64,000 nt of DNA, from positions 99,487,930 through 99,551,929 of the forward strand of contig OY282560.1 of the NCBI GenBank assembly GCA_958295665.1, given 5' to 3'. Below the pieces are notes generated by a model. It worked only from the letters and a program-made list of their open reading frames with translations, was not told the DNA's origin and did not search any database. Source of the stretch: Tipula vernalis. Lineage: Eukaryota > Arthropoda > Insecta > Diptera > Tipulidae. Both the position numbers and the translations under genes were made by a program. This document shows positions 44,881 through 55,798 of the stretch, in pieces (the stretch's first letter is position 1; the number at the start of each line of letters is the position of its first letter).

Positions 44881-46452
44881 TTTTGCCGCGCGTTGAAATA
44901 TTATTTTTCAACATTCTTCCTTGGAAGCATCGAGTGGTAGTGGACATAGTTTTGTAATGGCTCGTCATATTATACCAGATTTGATTTTGACGGATGCAAC
45001 GCTTGTTCGGTCATCGCGTCCTGGATGGATTTCAACGATTTGTCCTAATAGCCAAGATGCGGGTGGTAAACGTTCGTTACTTACGAATACTAGTTGTCCA
45101 ATACGAATATCTAGTTTAGATGAAATACATTTTGAACGCTGTTGTAACGTGTTCAGATATTCCTTCGACCATCTCTTCTAAAAAGACTGAACCATGGATT
45201 GAATCTTGCTCCATTTTGGCAGTCTACCGATCGTGGTATTGGTTATATCAGGTTCATTTAGAAAGACGTAGTTCGTCCCAGTAAGAAAATGACTGGAAGT
45301 AGGCGGTGTAAGGTCGTTACGGTCGTCGGAGGGTTGAGTTAACAATCGTGAATTGAGATAACCTTCAATTTCGATGATAATCGTTGTTAGTTCTTCGAAG
45401 TTTAACAATTGTTCAGCTACTACCCGTTTCATATGGAATTTTATGGATTTAACTCCAGCTTCCCATAAACCGCCGTGATGAGGTGAGCCGGGAGGTATGA
45501 ATTTCCAGACAATTCCTTCATAAAGATGTTGAACTCTTGGAGTATGTTGTTTGCTCCCACAAAATTGGTGCCGTTATCACTGTACATGGTAGCCGGCTTT
45601 CCCCGTCTGGCTATGAATCTCCTTAAGGCGACCAAAAAGCATTTGCTGGTAAGGTCACTAACCACCTCCAGATGAAGCGCCTTTGTGCAAAAGCAAACAA
45701 AAACTGCAATATACGATTTATATTGCGCCGAACTACGAGGGTTTTGGTTGCGCGTCATAAATAGTCCACAGTAATCAACGCCGACGATGTGAAATGCACG
45801 ATTAGGTGTTACACAGTCTGCGGGTAAATCGGCCATGAATTGTATCATTGGTTTGGGTTTTAATTTAAAAGATCTGACGCATTGATTAACCATCCCCTTT
45901 GCTTGGGTTTTACCATGTATTGGCCAGAATGTATCGCGCACTTTCGACAGCAAGAGTTGCGGCCCACAGTGAAAATATTTTTCGTGATGGTGACGCATTA
46001 TAATCGTAGAGACATGATGTTTGTCCGGAATGAGAATTTGATGCTTGCGATCAAACGTTAAGTTGCTGTGCCGGAGTCTTCCTCCGACACGAATGATTCC
46101 GGATGGATCAAGAAATAGTACCAATTGCTTAACCGAGCTTTTCGGTCTTACTTCGCCATTTTTGTGCAAACTCTTAAGTTCGTCTGAGAACGATTGAAGC
46201 TGCACCATTTTTATTACGCAGTTTCGTCCGCGCAACATTTCCTGAGCTGACAGCGTTGATTGAAATATTCGGTGGTCATGCGACATTCGAGCATTGTCTA
46301 TAAATCGAAGACAATATGAAGTGACTCTCAGTAACGTGACAAATGAGGAATAGCGTTGAAGTAAACTATAATCGTCAACCGGAGTCGCGTGAGTATGCAA
46401 TGACACTCGGCCAATGGGCCTTAATTCGGGCAATTCAATAGACAATACATAT
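44881..46452 (-). pseudogene. pol: BEL-D integrase
   Basis: Resumes right after the nested transposon: SIELPELRPIGRVSLHTHAT, VTSYCLRFIDNARM, GIIRVGGRLRHSNLTFDRKH, finger HHEKYFHCGPQLLLSKVRDT with VNQCVRSF (second Cys is Ser), core VGVDYCGLFMTRNQ (first Asp), MYSDNGTNFVGANN (second Asp). A frameshift near 45520 leads to PHHGGLWEAGVKSIKFHMKR with the Glu and EIEGYLNSRLLT. The C-terminal part (45178 down to about 44900) is in further frames: IRIGQLVFVSNE and LGQIVEIHPG. Confidence 0.85.
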
Positions 46453-46490
46453 CGCCCCTTCGGAGTAACAAAGACGTAAGTGCAAATTTG
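46453..46490 (+). repeat. Left terminal inverted repeat of the DUF7869-like transposon
   Basis: CGCCCCTTCGGAGTAACAAA then GACGTAAGTGCAAATTTG. Partner at 51471-51507. Confidence 0.8.
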
Positions 46491-46787
46491 TAAAAGTCTG
46501 CGAAAACGTCTTTAAAGTTTGTGAAATTTTTAAAGTTCAAAATGACGGCTATAGAATACAACTTTTGCGGAATTTAAATGTTCAGTGAATCCTTTAATTT
46601 GTACTGTTGTCAGCATCAGTTGATTTTTTTTCAATAGTTTGCAGTATACCCCTTTTAGAGGTTTTATGTCAGAAGACCTCCTCAATTGTGCCATTGTTGT
46701 CCTGGGGCTTCGTAATATTTTTTTAATTAAAACAATTAATTCAATATGTGAGTTCAATTATTATTTCGTATTTTTATTATTTATATA

Positions 46788-48162
46788 GGTTTTGCACTCC
46801 AAATTCAACCTTTTACAAAACATGTTCATCCTTTTCCAAATCAAATTCGCCTTTATCCAAATCAAATTCACCTTTATACAAAACATATTCATCCTTTTCC
46901 AAATCAAATTCAAACTGCCAAATTAAAATTCATAATAAAGGCATTTTATTGGTTAATAATATTATAATAAATAATATAATAATAGGGTTGAGCATGGGCG
47001 AGTAAGGCGAGAGAAAAACTAAATGATGGCCTGACTGATCCACAAACTCACGAACTTCCTGCGTCTTATGAATTCTTGCATTGTCAAGCACCAACCAAGC
47101 ATTTATTATAGATAAAGTTCGGAGTTTTGTAAATAATCCATTAAGAAATTCACAAAATATATTTGAATTAACTGACGAGTTGCCAATTATTTTGTGATGT
47201 ACTACTTCATTTATGTTCATGGCAGCGATGAGTGAAACGTTACGGCCTCTTACGGTAGGAACCACTACTACATGTGCCGCCGTATTTATCCGCGATCGCG
47301 CCTTGCTTCGTCGAAGGTGGTAGTTGAATCCTGATTCATCAATAAAGATTATATTTTCTCTTGATTGTGGAGCATGTAGATGCCGCATTAAGACGATCAA
47401 GGTTAATCGTAGCACATTTTAATGTTATTTTTAATTGTTTTAAACCGTTGCTTATCGTAGATGTACACAACTCAATGTTGTCAGTTTCCATAATTGTTGC
47501 GAATATTTTCAGCGTAATCCTGGGGTTTTCTTCTATTAAGCACTCAATTTTATTTAAAATTGTTGAATTTAATTTTACGATACGTCCGCCACCGTATTTT
47601 TTCGATAATCTCACCGCCATTTTTATTACAATAAAATCTCTTATAATTGATTTGGCTGTACTTTTATTTATTCCAGCCATTTCTGCAGACTCACTAATGG
47701 AACGTCCTTCGTCATAAAATTTAATTAAAATATTTTTTTTTCAACGCTGGTACGGTTGTGTTTGATCATTATTACTTTTTTTTTATATACATATTATATT
47801 TGATTTTAATTAATTAGTAATTTTGCATTTTGAGTGCAACCACTATTGTATGTATTGAAGTATTGAAAATGAACTAACAACAATTAATCATTAAGGTAAC
47901 AGCGATTTTTGATAACAGTAAAGGTTTATTTATTTTATTATATTAAATAAATTCTGTTGGTTATCGTCTACGGTTGAATTTGATTTGGAAAGGGATGAAT
48001 ATGTTTTGGATAAAGGTGAATTTCCTTTGGATAAAGGTGAATTTCCTTTGGATAAAGGTGAATTTGATTTGGATAAAGGCGAATTTGATTTGGAAAAGGA
48101 TGAATATGTTTTGTAAAAGGATGATTGTGTTTTGTAAAAGGTTGAATTTGGAGTGCAAAACC
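46788..48162 (-). mobile_element. Tc1/mariner-superfamily element with long repeat-rich TIRs
   Basis: Terminal sequence GGTTTTGCACTCCAAATTCA (46788) pairs with 48143-48162; TATA lies outside both ends, consistent with a TA target duplication. The inverted ends are long: left about 46788-46918, right about 47970-48162, built of alternating AAATCAAATTC and CCTTTATCC/CCTTTTCC units. The right arm has extra GGATAAAGGTGAATTTC copies. It sits 14 bp beyond the stop of the DUF7869-like gene. Confidence 0.85.
46930..47765 (-). pseudogene. Transposase of the Tc1/mariner element (DDE_3 type), truncated
   Basis: The N-terminal part (47339-47700) is a helix-turn-helix: YDEGRSISESAEMAGINKST then KKYGGGRIVKLN and NPRITLKIFATIM. 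The frame at 46930-47415 holds the catalytic domain: NIIFIDESGFNYHLRRSKAR (first Asp), GRNVSLIAAMN, AWLVLDNARIHKTQEVREFV (second Asp) and LVFLSPYSPMLNPI. The catalytic Glu after N-P-I is missing: the text turns into an Ile-rich run and a stop. One frameshift near 47400. It cannot transpose itself; TIRs remain usable in trans in principle. Confidence 0.8.
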
Positions 48163-48178
48163 TATATTAACAGAAAAA

Positions 48179-51021
48179 TTAGTAAAGATTGTTAAAAAAA
48201 TTTTCGTAATATTTGGGAACAATATTTGTATTTATCATTTTTATTAAATCATCTTTTTTTCTACCCGAGATGATTATTTTGCCCTTGTAAACTTGTTTAA
48301 GAACAACAATATTACTCGAGTTACTATTTTTTTTGTTGATTGAACGACCCCTGGTTCTAATCGGAGCTTCGATCCAATCATCTTCATACCCAAGTTTATA
48401 ATGGTAAGAATTCGCTCCCTTTTTGAATTCCACCATCTTTATTTGAGTAATCTTTATTTGATCACCGTTTAAATTTTTTATTGCGTTAAAATTCATGTCC
48501 TCGGCCAACGATTTTAAATCAAAGAAGTCGCTGAATGTTAATTCATTAACTTTAAATGGCTCTCCTCGCTTTTTGCAGTACGTATAAGAGAAACGTACTG
48601 ATCTGGGACGTATATCGGTCCAGATTTTCTCGCTCTTTTTATATTCTGCTCTATAACAGAATGGGCTGTATCTCCCTCATTTTGAGTGTGGCCTCTTATA
48701 AGAAATTTGTGGGTTATGCTGTTTATACTTAAATAAGTAACTGCATATAGATACATAGCCATTACGAAACTGAAACAAAGACTATCACTACAATTTAACA
48801 AAAATTTAAAAGTATTTACCTAGAATACCAACCGGTTTTTTTGCTGTCCACAACAATTATCCGAATAAAAAATTAGGTCACAGTTGGGATGACTTTGTTC
48901 TATTTCTTTTAAATATTTAAGGACACATGAACCGATTTCAATTGCTCCTCGGTGTCTCAAACCTTCGTGCCAAAAATAACACCTGGTAATTTTTGTGTTG
49001 GTATCTGTGATCTGAAAACAGGCAATCATTTTAAAACCGCATTTCATTTCCAAAATCTGTTTGAACACAAAAATTCAAAATGATCGATTTGAATATCAAA
49101 ATTATATGAACATCTATAAAATGCTAGAAATCATCGATTTTATTAGAATAACACTTCATTTATTTGGAGAATCAGATCAAATTATACTTACAGGAGATAA
49201 TCAAATTATACTTACTGTAAAATTATAGCAGTTCAGTTTTGAGTGGTAAAAAAATGCGGAAGAATCTCCTATTGGGACAGGCATTACAGCCTGTAAATCG
49301 TAAATTGCAACAATTTGAATCGAACCGGAGTCCTTACTCTTTTCAATGTCTTTTGCTTTCTCTTGTCGACTTAATTCTTTCTGTTTTTGATGTTCTTTAT
49401 AACTCTCCTCTAATCTTAATTTATCATCTCCAGTTGAGTTCTTGAAAGCTTCACATTGCTCACATTGATCCTTTTTTGGAACATGAAACCCAATGTTGAA
49501 TTCAGTATTGAATATGTAAGAATACGCATCATAGTTCGCTGATGGCTTATCAGCCAACTTACGTAGAGATTCATAATTTCGGTGCATCTCTGCTATGGTA
49601 AGTCCACCATCTATAAATTCTCGGCTGTTGGTAGATCGCACATAGTGACTTTCTATTCTAGGTATAGAATTTATGTGTACCCGTACCGATCCTGTAACTT
49701 CTTCATCTAGTTTGGAATGATGATTGTGTTTGCCTCGATTGTCATCTGGTGTTGCTCCGATCCCACTAAATTTAGCCTCCACAACAGTGCGAACAGATCT
49801 CGCTTTGATTCCTAGTGTACTCATTAGGAACGGCTTACATATTTGAATTTTTTTTCCGTCTTGTAGAAAAACAAATGAACAGTTTGGTCTTCTGGGCTGA
49901 ATAGAATTCATCTTCACTCTTCTATATTGAACCTGTAAGATCTCAATACATGTACCCAAAAAATTGCGTTGCTTTTCAAATGAAGATAACGACCAATATT
50001 GTTGAAATAAGATTTTCCTTGCATCTTCTGGTACTTTAGTCGCACAGCTAAGTCTGCACTTACAGGGTGGACCCATTTTCCTTTCCTCTACAATTTTCCC
50101 ACGAGATGATAAATATGATTTACCTGCATTTTTTAACATTTTTCGTTTGTTATTTTTCCACTCCTCAGGTTTTCTTTGTCTTTTTTTCCCTTTTTTCTTT
50201 GCTGAAGTGTTGTCATCATTTACAATAGAATTTTCATTATCATTTTCTAAGTTGCCAGAATTTTCATTATTGTCAGTATATACAGAAGTATGTTTTCTAC
50301 CCCCCGAGTCGGTATCAGATGACGAAGATAAACCGATTTCTGCAGGAGGTATATATTCATTGCTGTCATCTGCAGAAAATGGATCTTCATCTGACGAGTT
50401 TCCTACTTTATAACTTGAGCAGTTTACTCGCTTAAATCTTAATTTCAAATTCGGCTGTTGTTCCTTTTGAGAAATTTCTGAAACTGAAACGGAGAAAGTT
50501 TCTTGATAAATTCGACATAATGTTGCAAATTTGAATTTTTTGTGATTAACTGTTTTATACATACCATGGTTAGATTGATCATTTGAAAATGAGTTAAAAT
50601 CCATTTTCGTAGGATCAACTTCTTGTAAAACACATAAATCACTTTGCAGTTTTACAGGTACCTTAATTTTTTCCGAAGGCATGAAGGAATTTGGTTGTTC
50701 AAGAAAGCTTTCATTTTCGTTCGTTACGATTATTTTATCTAAAAATTAAACCATTTGTAAAAAAAAATGCAGTTTTTTTAATAAAATAGCTATCATATAA
50801 TACATAAACATACTTTCATTGCTTTGGCATGTTTTAGGAGGATTGTTAATACAATCAGCCTCTGTTGCTGAATATTTTTTCACATTTTCCGTATTTTCTT
50901 CGGCTTTTTGAGAATTTGTTGCCGCGGTCATTTGAGCTAAAAATTGAAAAGTTTTTGATGTACCGGCCACATTTTGTTCTTCTAGTGCTAATCGCATTAA
51001 CTTTAGCCCTCGAGGCTCCAT
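48179..51021 (-). CDS. DUF7869-like putative transposase gene, four exons, one frameshift
   Basis: Exon 1 51021-50814 starts MEPRGLKLMRLALEEQNVAG. A 75-bp GT-AG intron leads to exon 2 (50738-49216): acidic Ser-rich and KKKGKKRQRK nuclear-type region, MGPPCKCRLSCATKVPEDAR, RGKHNHHSKLDEEV, SIPRIESHYVRSTNSREFID, VPKKDQCEQCEAF. A 204-bp intron leads to exon 3 (49011 to about 48830) with IFYSDNCCGQQKN. Exon 4 (48769-48179) has HKFLIRGHTQNEGDTAHSVI and LTFSDFFDLKSL. Exon phases agree at the first two introns; the third donor reads GG where GT is expected. One A is missing from an A-run (T-run 48570-48574), shifting frame before GEPFKVNEL. Family function is unproven; conserved Asp blocks and TIRs suggest an RNase H-fold transposase. 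Confidence 0.75.
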
Positions 51022-51470
51022 GTTTTTCAAACTAAAATATTATTAAAATTAAAAATCACTAACAGAACACAATATTTAACTGTTTAGTTTTGCATACAAA
51101 TTACTGTTATTCAGAGGAACAAAGACACATTCCTCAGTAGTACAGTTTTCATAAATTCATAATGACATTAAAATTGAGAAAACATCAACATAAAGTACAT
51201 TTGGGTCTTTGTTAATCCAAAATAAATTATTATATTTTTGTCATAATTACCTTTGTGACGTTGTAGTACTAATACCTCCACTCGATATGAAATCTCGTTT
51301 ATAACTGAATAATCGGACGTTGTTGTTCCCGTTAGGAATATCATTCGCACAAATACAACAAAGACACAACGCATTCTAACGATTAGTATTCGAGGTACAA
51401 TTAGGTCTTTGTAAATACAGATAGTTGAAACGTTTTGTAACCGTTTGGCATTAAAATCTCGGTTTTCAAA

Positions 51471-51507
51471 AAATTTGCACTTATGTCGTTGTTACTCCGG
51501 AGGGGCG
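51471..51507 (-). repeat. Right terminal inverted repeat of the DUF7869-like transposon
   Basis: Reverse strand reads CGCCCCTCCGGAGTAACAAC then GACATAAGTGCAAATTT. Confidence 0.8.
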
Positions 51508-52956
51508 AATGTCGATATCCGTGTTGAGAGCTTCACAATAATATTCATATAAAAAGGCTGGTCCAGTCCACCAACTTTCCAAGGTGTTGAATGTGCTGAT
51601 TTCGTTGGCCATAATTCCTTTATCCTCATCAATATGCCTCCATACGATTGACAACATTAGCTCTTGTATTTCATTCACCCGACTGGCGATGAACGTTTTC
51701 AATAAGTTAGTAGGCGTTTTAAGCCATGCTAGAACTATTGTTGAGTCTGATCATAGCGTTGCTTTTTCGATGTTCAATTTCAAGGCATCCATAGTCTTTT
51801 TAACGAGTCGTGATAGAAGCAGTGCTGCGCATAATTCTAAACGTGGTATGGTAACATTTTTTAGCGGTGCGACTCGACTTTTACTGCATATTAATTAAAC
51901 CGTTATTTCATTGTTATCATTGATGCATTTCACATAAATGCAAGCACCATACGCTGATTTTGCTTGCATCAGCAAAACCATGCACTTCTATACGATTACC
52001 ATCAGTATTAACGCAGCGCGTAAGCGTAACTGTTTGAATTGCTGGTAGTTCACGTCGGAAATTCTTCCAAAATTCGGCCTCATGTTGCGAAAATGCCAAA
52101 GCCGTTGTAGAAATAATTTTGCTGTTACGATTATTGGGCCTAGAAATCCTAGCGGGTCGAATACCTTCGCTACCTCTGATAACACAATTCGCTTTGTTAC
52201 CGTTCGATTTGGTTCAAGATAATCAACGTTGAGCGTGAATACATCTTCGATGGGGTTCCATTTTATACCGAGGGTCTTTATTATTTGGTTAGTATGAGTT
52301 TCGTCTAAACTCAATTGTTGTTCTCGATCATCGATTGGAATTTGCTGCAGCAATGCAGTAGAGTTTAATGAAAACTTTCTTAGTTTCATGCCTCCCTTTG
52401 TTAACATGTTTGACAGTTGTTGTGCGTTTCTGTAAGCTTCTTCTTCAGTAGATGCACCTGTAAGTACATCATCCATGTAGAAGTTATTCATGATATAGGT
52501 TGGTAGCTGATAGTTCTCCGATTCGTCAATATGTATTTGTTTCAACGTTCGTTGTGCTAAATGCGGTGCCGCCGATGTTCCATACGTTATGGTTCGCATT
52601 TCATATGTGTGGATTGGGTTTTTCCGTTCGTTTCGCCATAATATTCGTTGGTACCTTCGATGTTCCTTTTTTACCCAAACTTGGCGGTACATTTTTTCGA
52701 TATCCGCCGTGAATACGATATTCGAAAGTCCTGATAAACTTTTTGCCGATGCATCGAAGACGACGCGACATATGGTGGTCGAGCTTGTTGGTTTTATTAT
52801 GGTGTGATGCGGTAAATAAAAACTGTTCGATTGGTCAGCGGTATCATCAGAAACCAGTTCCATATGACCCAAGCTAATATATTCAGCCATGAATTTGATG
52901 TTCTGATTCCTTAAATCTTCGTTACGCTCGAGTCGTTGTTCTAAGTACATGAACAT
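51508..52956 (-). pseudogene. pol: BEL-D reverse transcriptase and RNase H
   Basis: The RT frame 51988-52956 holds NQNIKFMAEYISLGHMELVS, TTICRVVFDASAKSLSGLSN, then after an in-frame deletion of the central fingers IVFTADIEKMYRQVWVKKEH, the catalytic NNFYMDDVLTGASTEEEAYR, LGIKWNPIEDVFTLNV and VLSEVAKVFDPLGFLGPI. RNase H starts in frame 51917-52099 (NRIEVHGFADASK) and breaks. The linker frame 51514-51702 reads FIASRVNEIQELMLSIVWRH and LESWWTGPAFLYEYY, and is cut at 51507 by the nested transposon. Confidence 0.85.
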
Positions 52957-52985
52957 TTTAACGCTGCTTGTTTTGAGTCACCCAA

Positions 52986-53678
52986 TTATGAAATATTTTC
53001 GTTGAAGGGTAGCTCCACGGTGTAGCGACCAGTAGATGCCTCTCTGGAATAAGTTTTGACAAAAATGTTCTCACACTCTTTTTCTTCCGGTGTAAAATGG
53101 CCTTGATTTATGACTGGTTCGAGTTGCCACAGTTGTTTCAATTCTTCTTGAAGCGTAGTATCCGCTAAATCAATCGTAACATTAAGCGCAATGGAATCAT
53201 TGAAATCAATACCTTCCATTTTACCTTCAATGATAAAACCGAATGACGTGTTTTGAAGTATTGGTAATCTTTTGTGTAAACGAACCTGCTCCATAAGCAG
53301 ACATTCATCGTCGATTTGTTGCGGAATATTAAATTGAGGATCGGCAAATTTTATATGCGAGGGAATTAACCAGTTCTTCACACTGTTGCATTTGTGTGGA
53401 AGTTTCCAAGTAATGTTCGGTACGATCATAAATTGAAGATGTTGTGAGTATGATGTTAATCGTGAGGCTATTGTTGTGGACACAGCTGATTGCACGACCG
53501 CTGTTATTCCGCTGATACCTTTAATATTCGTTTTGCTAGACTGATGCGATAGTTTTAGTTTCTCAACCATCTCTTGCGTAATAAAATTGTATTGCCGCGC
53601 TGCATCTAACAAAGCTCGACACGGATGTACCCTTCCGTAAGAATCCTGAATGTTCACTATATCGCAGTTGACAACCAA
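52986..53678 (-). pseudogene. pol: BEL-D protease region
   Basis: Open for 230 codons. The retropepsin site reads CRALLDAARQYNFITQEMVE: family members have D-S-G at the position of DAA, so the protease is inactive by substitution. It continues LTSYSQHLQFMIVPNITWKL, QNTSFGFIIEGKM, LQEELKQLWQLEPV and YTVELPFNENIS, the linker to RT. The frame ends just before the RT frame at 52956. Confidence 0.8.
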
Positions 53679-53782
53679 ATGTAACCTTCCAGTTGCGCAC
53701 CTTCCGATGCTACACAGACTTCTCTGATTGCAATTTCCTCAGTCAAATGCGCAGTTAACGCCGTTCGACCTGACGAATCTGC

Positions 53783-55250
53783 CTATAACGAGATATTAGA
53801 CATATGATTAAAAATATTTGAATTCGCAGAATACGACTGTGTTTTTTCGAAGTGTGAATGGAGCAATGTGTGATGCCTTTGTCGACAAACATTGCACAAT
53901 CGCGACCGACACGTATCTACGGAATGGCCCGAACGTAGGCAATTGATGCATAAATTTAACTGGTTGACTTTATTAATTCGCTCCGAAACGCTGAGTTGAA
54001 TAAACTGCGAGCACTGCGACGCGTAATATAATTTGGACTCACACAGACTAAAATATACACACTCGGGTGGATCCTTTGGACTAATTTTAATGAATGGCTT
54101 ATTCGATTCCTTATTTAACGATATAGCTGTTGATTTCGGTGTTGTTATGGACTGGGATGGCTTTGATTCAATTGCGTCCAATAACTCGAGCACGATTGTT
54201 TAAAAAATTCAGCATTTTTTCCCACGTTGGTTTATTTCAATACACATTTCCCACAATGTCTTCGTTTCTCCGATTATACGTGCTGAAATTATGTTGACAA
54301 TAATGATGTCCCAATAATCAACAGATTGTTTCAATGTTTTGAGCGCTGTCAAATGATTAACACAATTATCTATCAATTTATGCAGCTCCGCTGATGTTTC
54401 AGACCTCATTGTACTGAGATTTAAAATTGAGTTTACGTGTTTGTCTATGATCAATCGAGCGTTATCATACCGATTAACAAGTGCACTCTATGCCTGTTTG
54501 TAACCCTGTTCTGACAAGTCGATGTTATCCACAAGCTTATGAGCATCGCCACTCAAATTACCCACCAGATAGTGGAAACGCTGAATATCCGATAAACTTC
54601 TTTCTTCATTTATCAGCGATTTGAAAATGTCTCGAAATGAAACCCATTCATCATATTTTCCGGTAAATGTCGGTAGTTTTATAAACGGTAACTGTATTTG
54701 CATCCTTTTTATGCCATCTGATGTGCTCGTTCTTAATTACTCCGGCGATGATGTGTTGGGTTTTTTGAACTCGTTTATTTTTGATTGCAACCCCGATTTC
54801 ACTTCAATGAATGCGGCTTCGAAACTATCATGATATAAACATATTTGTTGTTTACTCGTGGACTAATATCACCAATAAAATTTTTTTTTATATAATAAAA
54901 CACAATATTTCGGTTTTGTCGCTTTCTTTAACGTGATATTTATTTAATTTGTAAATGAAATTACGATTGTTTCGGATGTTACTCCTTTATCAAATTTCTA
55001 ACAAACACAAATAAAATTTTTTTTTATCGTGATATATTTCGTGTTCGTGATTGTAATCCGTTAATTCAAGAATTTCGGCATTTATATCGAGAAAATTTTC
55101 GTAGATCTCCGATACGATCTCCAACCGAGTCGAAAATTCATCCGAATTTGCTTGCTTTTCGTTTAACCAAGCTTTTTGTTTTGTTAATCGTTGTTTTACA
55201 TACCCGCGTTTGGATACGATCACGTTTATACAATCTTCAATGTCGCTCAT
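53783..55250 (-). pseudogene. gag: BEL-D gag
   Basis: The start is at 55250 (MSDIEDCINVIVSKRGYVKQ), an N-terminal coiled region typical of BEL Gag. Noncoding sequence at about 54870-55010 interrupts it. It continues HDSFEAAFIEVKSGLQSKIN, then the DUF1759 core (PFIKLPTFTGKYDEWVSFRD, frame 54488-54703), a TAG in place of Trp after GYKQA (54488), and ALVNRYDNARLIIDKHVNSI. The zinc tail is LCINCLRSGHSVDTCRSRLC then NVCRQRHHTLLH (53783-54193). Several lesions, order intact. Confidence 0.8.
54870..55027. repeat. Short insertion in BEL-D gag flanked by a 16-17-bp direct repeat
   Basis: AATAAAATTTTTTTTTAT occurs at both sides (near 54875 and 55010), bracketing about 135 bp of AT-rich noncoding DNA that breaks gag. 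Could be an LTR remnant or slippage-derived. Confidence 0.4.
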
Positions 55251-55419
55251 TTTTAATAATTAATTTTTAATAACAAATCGCTTCTTATTCCTCGAGACGA
55301 TATGGTGATGCAGAATGATGCACTGTTGGAACGTGATGGAATAAAGCGCTTGCGATTTGCGTTGTACGATAACGAGATGATATTGCGATTTCGATAATAT
55401 TCACAATTACACAAAATGC

Positions 55420-55434
55420 GGTTCTGAAGGACCA
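55420..55434 (-). other. Candidate primer binding site of BEL-D
   Basis: TGGTCCTTCAGAACC lies 3 bases inside the LTR end on the minus strand, in the right place for a primer site. The tRNA is not identified. Confidence 0.45.
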
Positions 55435-55437
55435 AAA

Positions 55438-55665
55438 TGTTCGAGCTTCGAGGCGATATTATTTGTGGACTGTATTATTATTTTTTTACTAGGAATGATT
55501 AACACACATTTAATATATAATCGAGTTTTTTCTTTCTTTATTTTTTCAAACAAATTATTATTTCACATTAAGAACTTTTGTTTTATCGACTACTTAGTGT
55601 GAAGCACATATTAAAAAGGACTCAGCCGGTAACTTTTGTTATATTTGACAGTACAGCGGTTGACA
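55438..55665 (-). repeat. 5' LTR of BEL-D
   Basis: 228 bp. Differs from the 3' LTR by one 24-bp gap and scattered substitutions, so the insertion is not very recent. Confidence 0.9.
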
Positions 55666-55798
55666 CACCCAAATAATCACAGGCAATTCCTATCTATGAT
55701 CATTTTTGACAACTCCAAAATAAATTCATTTAATGATTCATATAGTCGCCTTAGCGTTTTATTTCAAAGAAATTGATGTTTCTCACTCGCTCTGCCGT

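Larger units (their letters stand above)
46453..51507 (-). mobile_element. TIR DNA transposon carrying a DUF7869-like gene
   Basis: Ends are inverted repeats of 37-38 bp: left 46453-46490, right 51471-51507, matching at 34 of the first 37 positions (CGCCCCTTCGGAGTAACAAA outermost). They coincide exactly with the two edges of the gap in BEL-D pol. Inside is a single spliced gene on the minus strand, plus the Tc1/mariner insertion at 46788-48162. No target duplication could be read from the flanks. The superfamily is not assigned; terminal sequence does not match types I remember well. Confidence 0.75.
44629..55665 (-). mobile_element. BEL/Pao retrotransposon BEL-D with nested transposons
   Basis: Bounded by two similar LTRs (44629-44880 and 55438-55665), TGTCAACCGC...GCTCGAACA on the minus strand. 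Flanking pentamers CACTC and CACCC match at four of five bases, a plausible target duplication. Minus order is gag, protease, RT, RNase H, integrase. A 5.06 kb DNA transposon (46453-51507) interrupts pol just before the integrase; removing it and its own insert leaves about 6 kb, a normal BEL length. Confidence 0.9.

Noticed and set aside
46453..46490. Target-site duplication for the DUF7869-like transposon from CGCCCC/GGGGCG
   Set aside because: The two flank words are inverted, not direct, so they are part of the TIR.
47961..48222. Repetitive frames (FTFIQRKFTFIQ, HLYPKEIHLYPK) as a repeat protein
   Set aside because: They are translations of the Tc1-type TIR subrepeats, in several frames and both strands.
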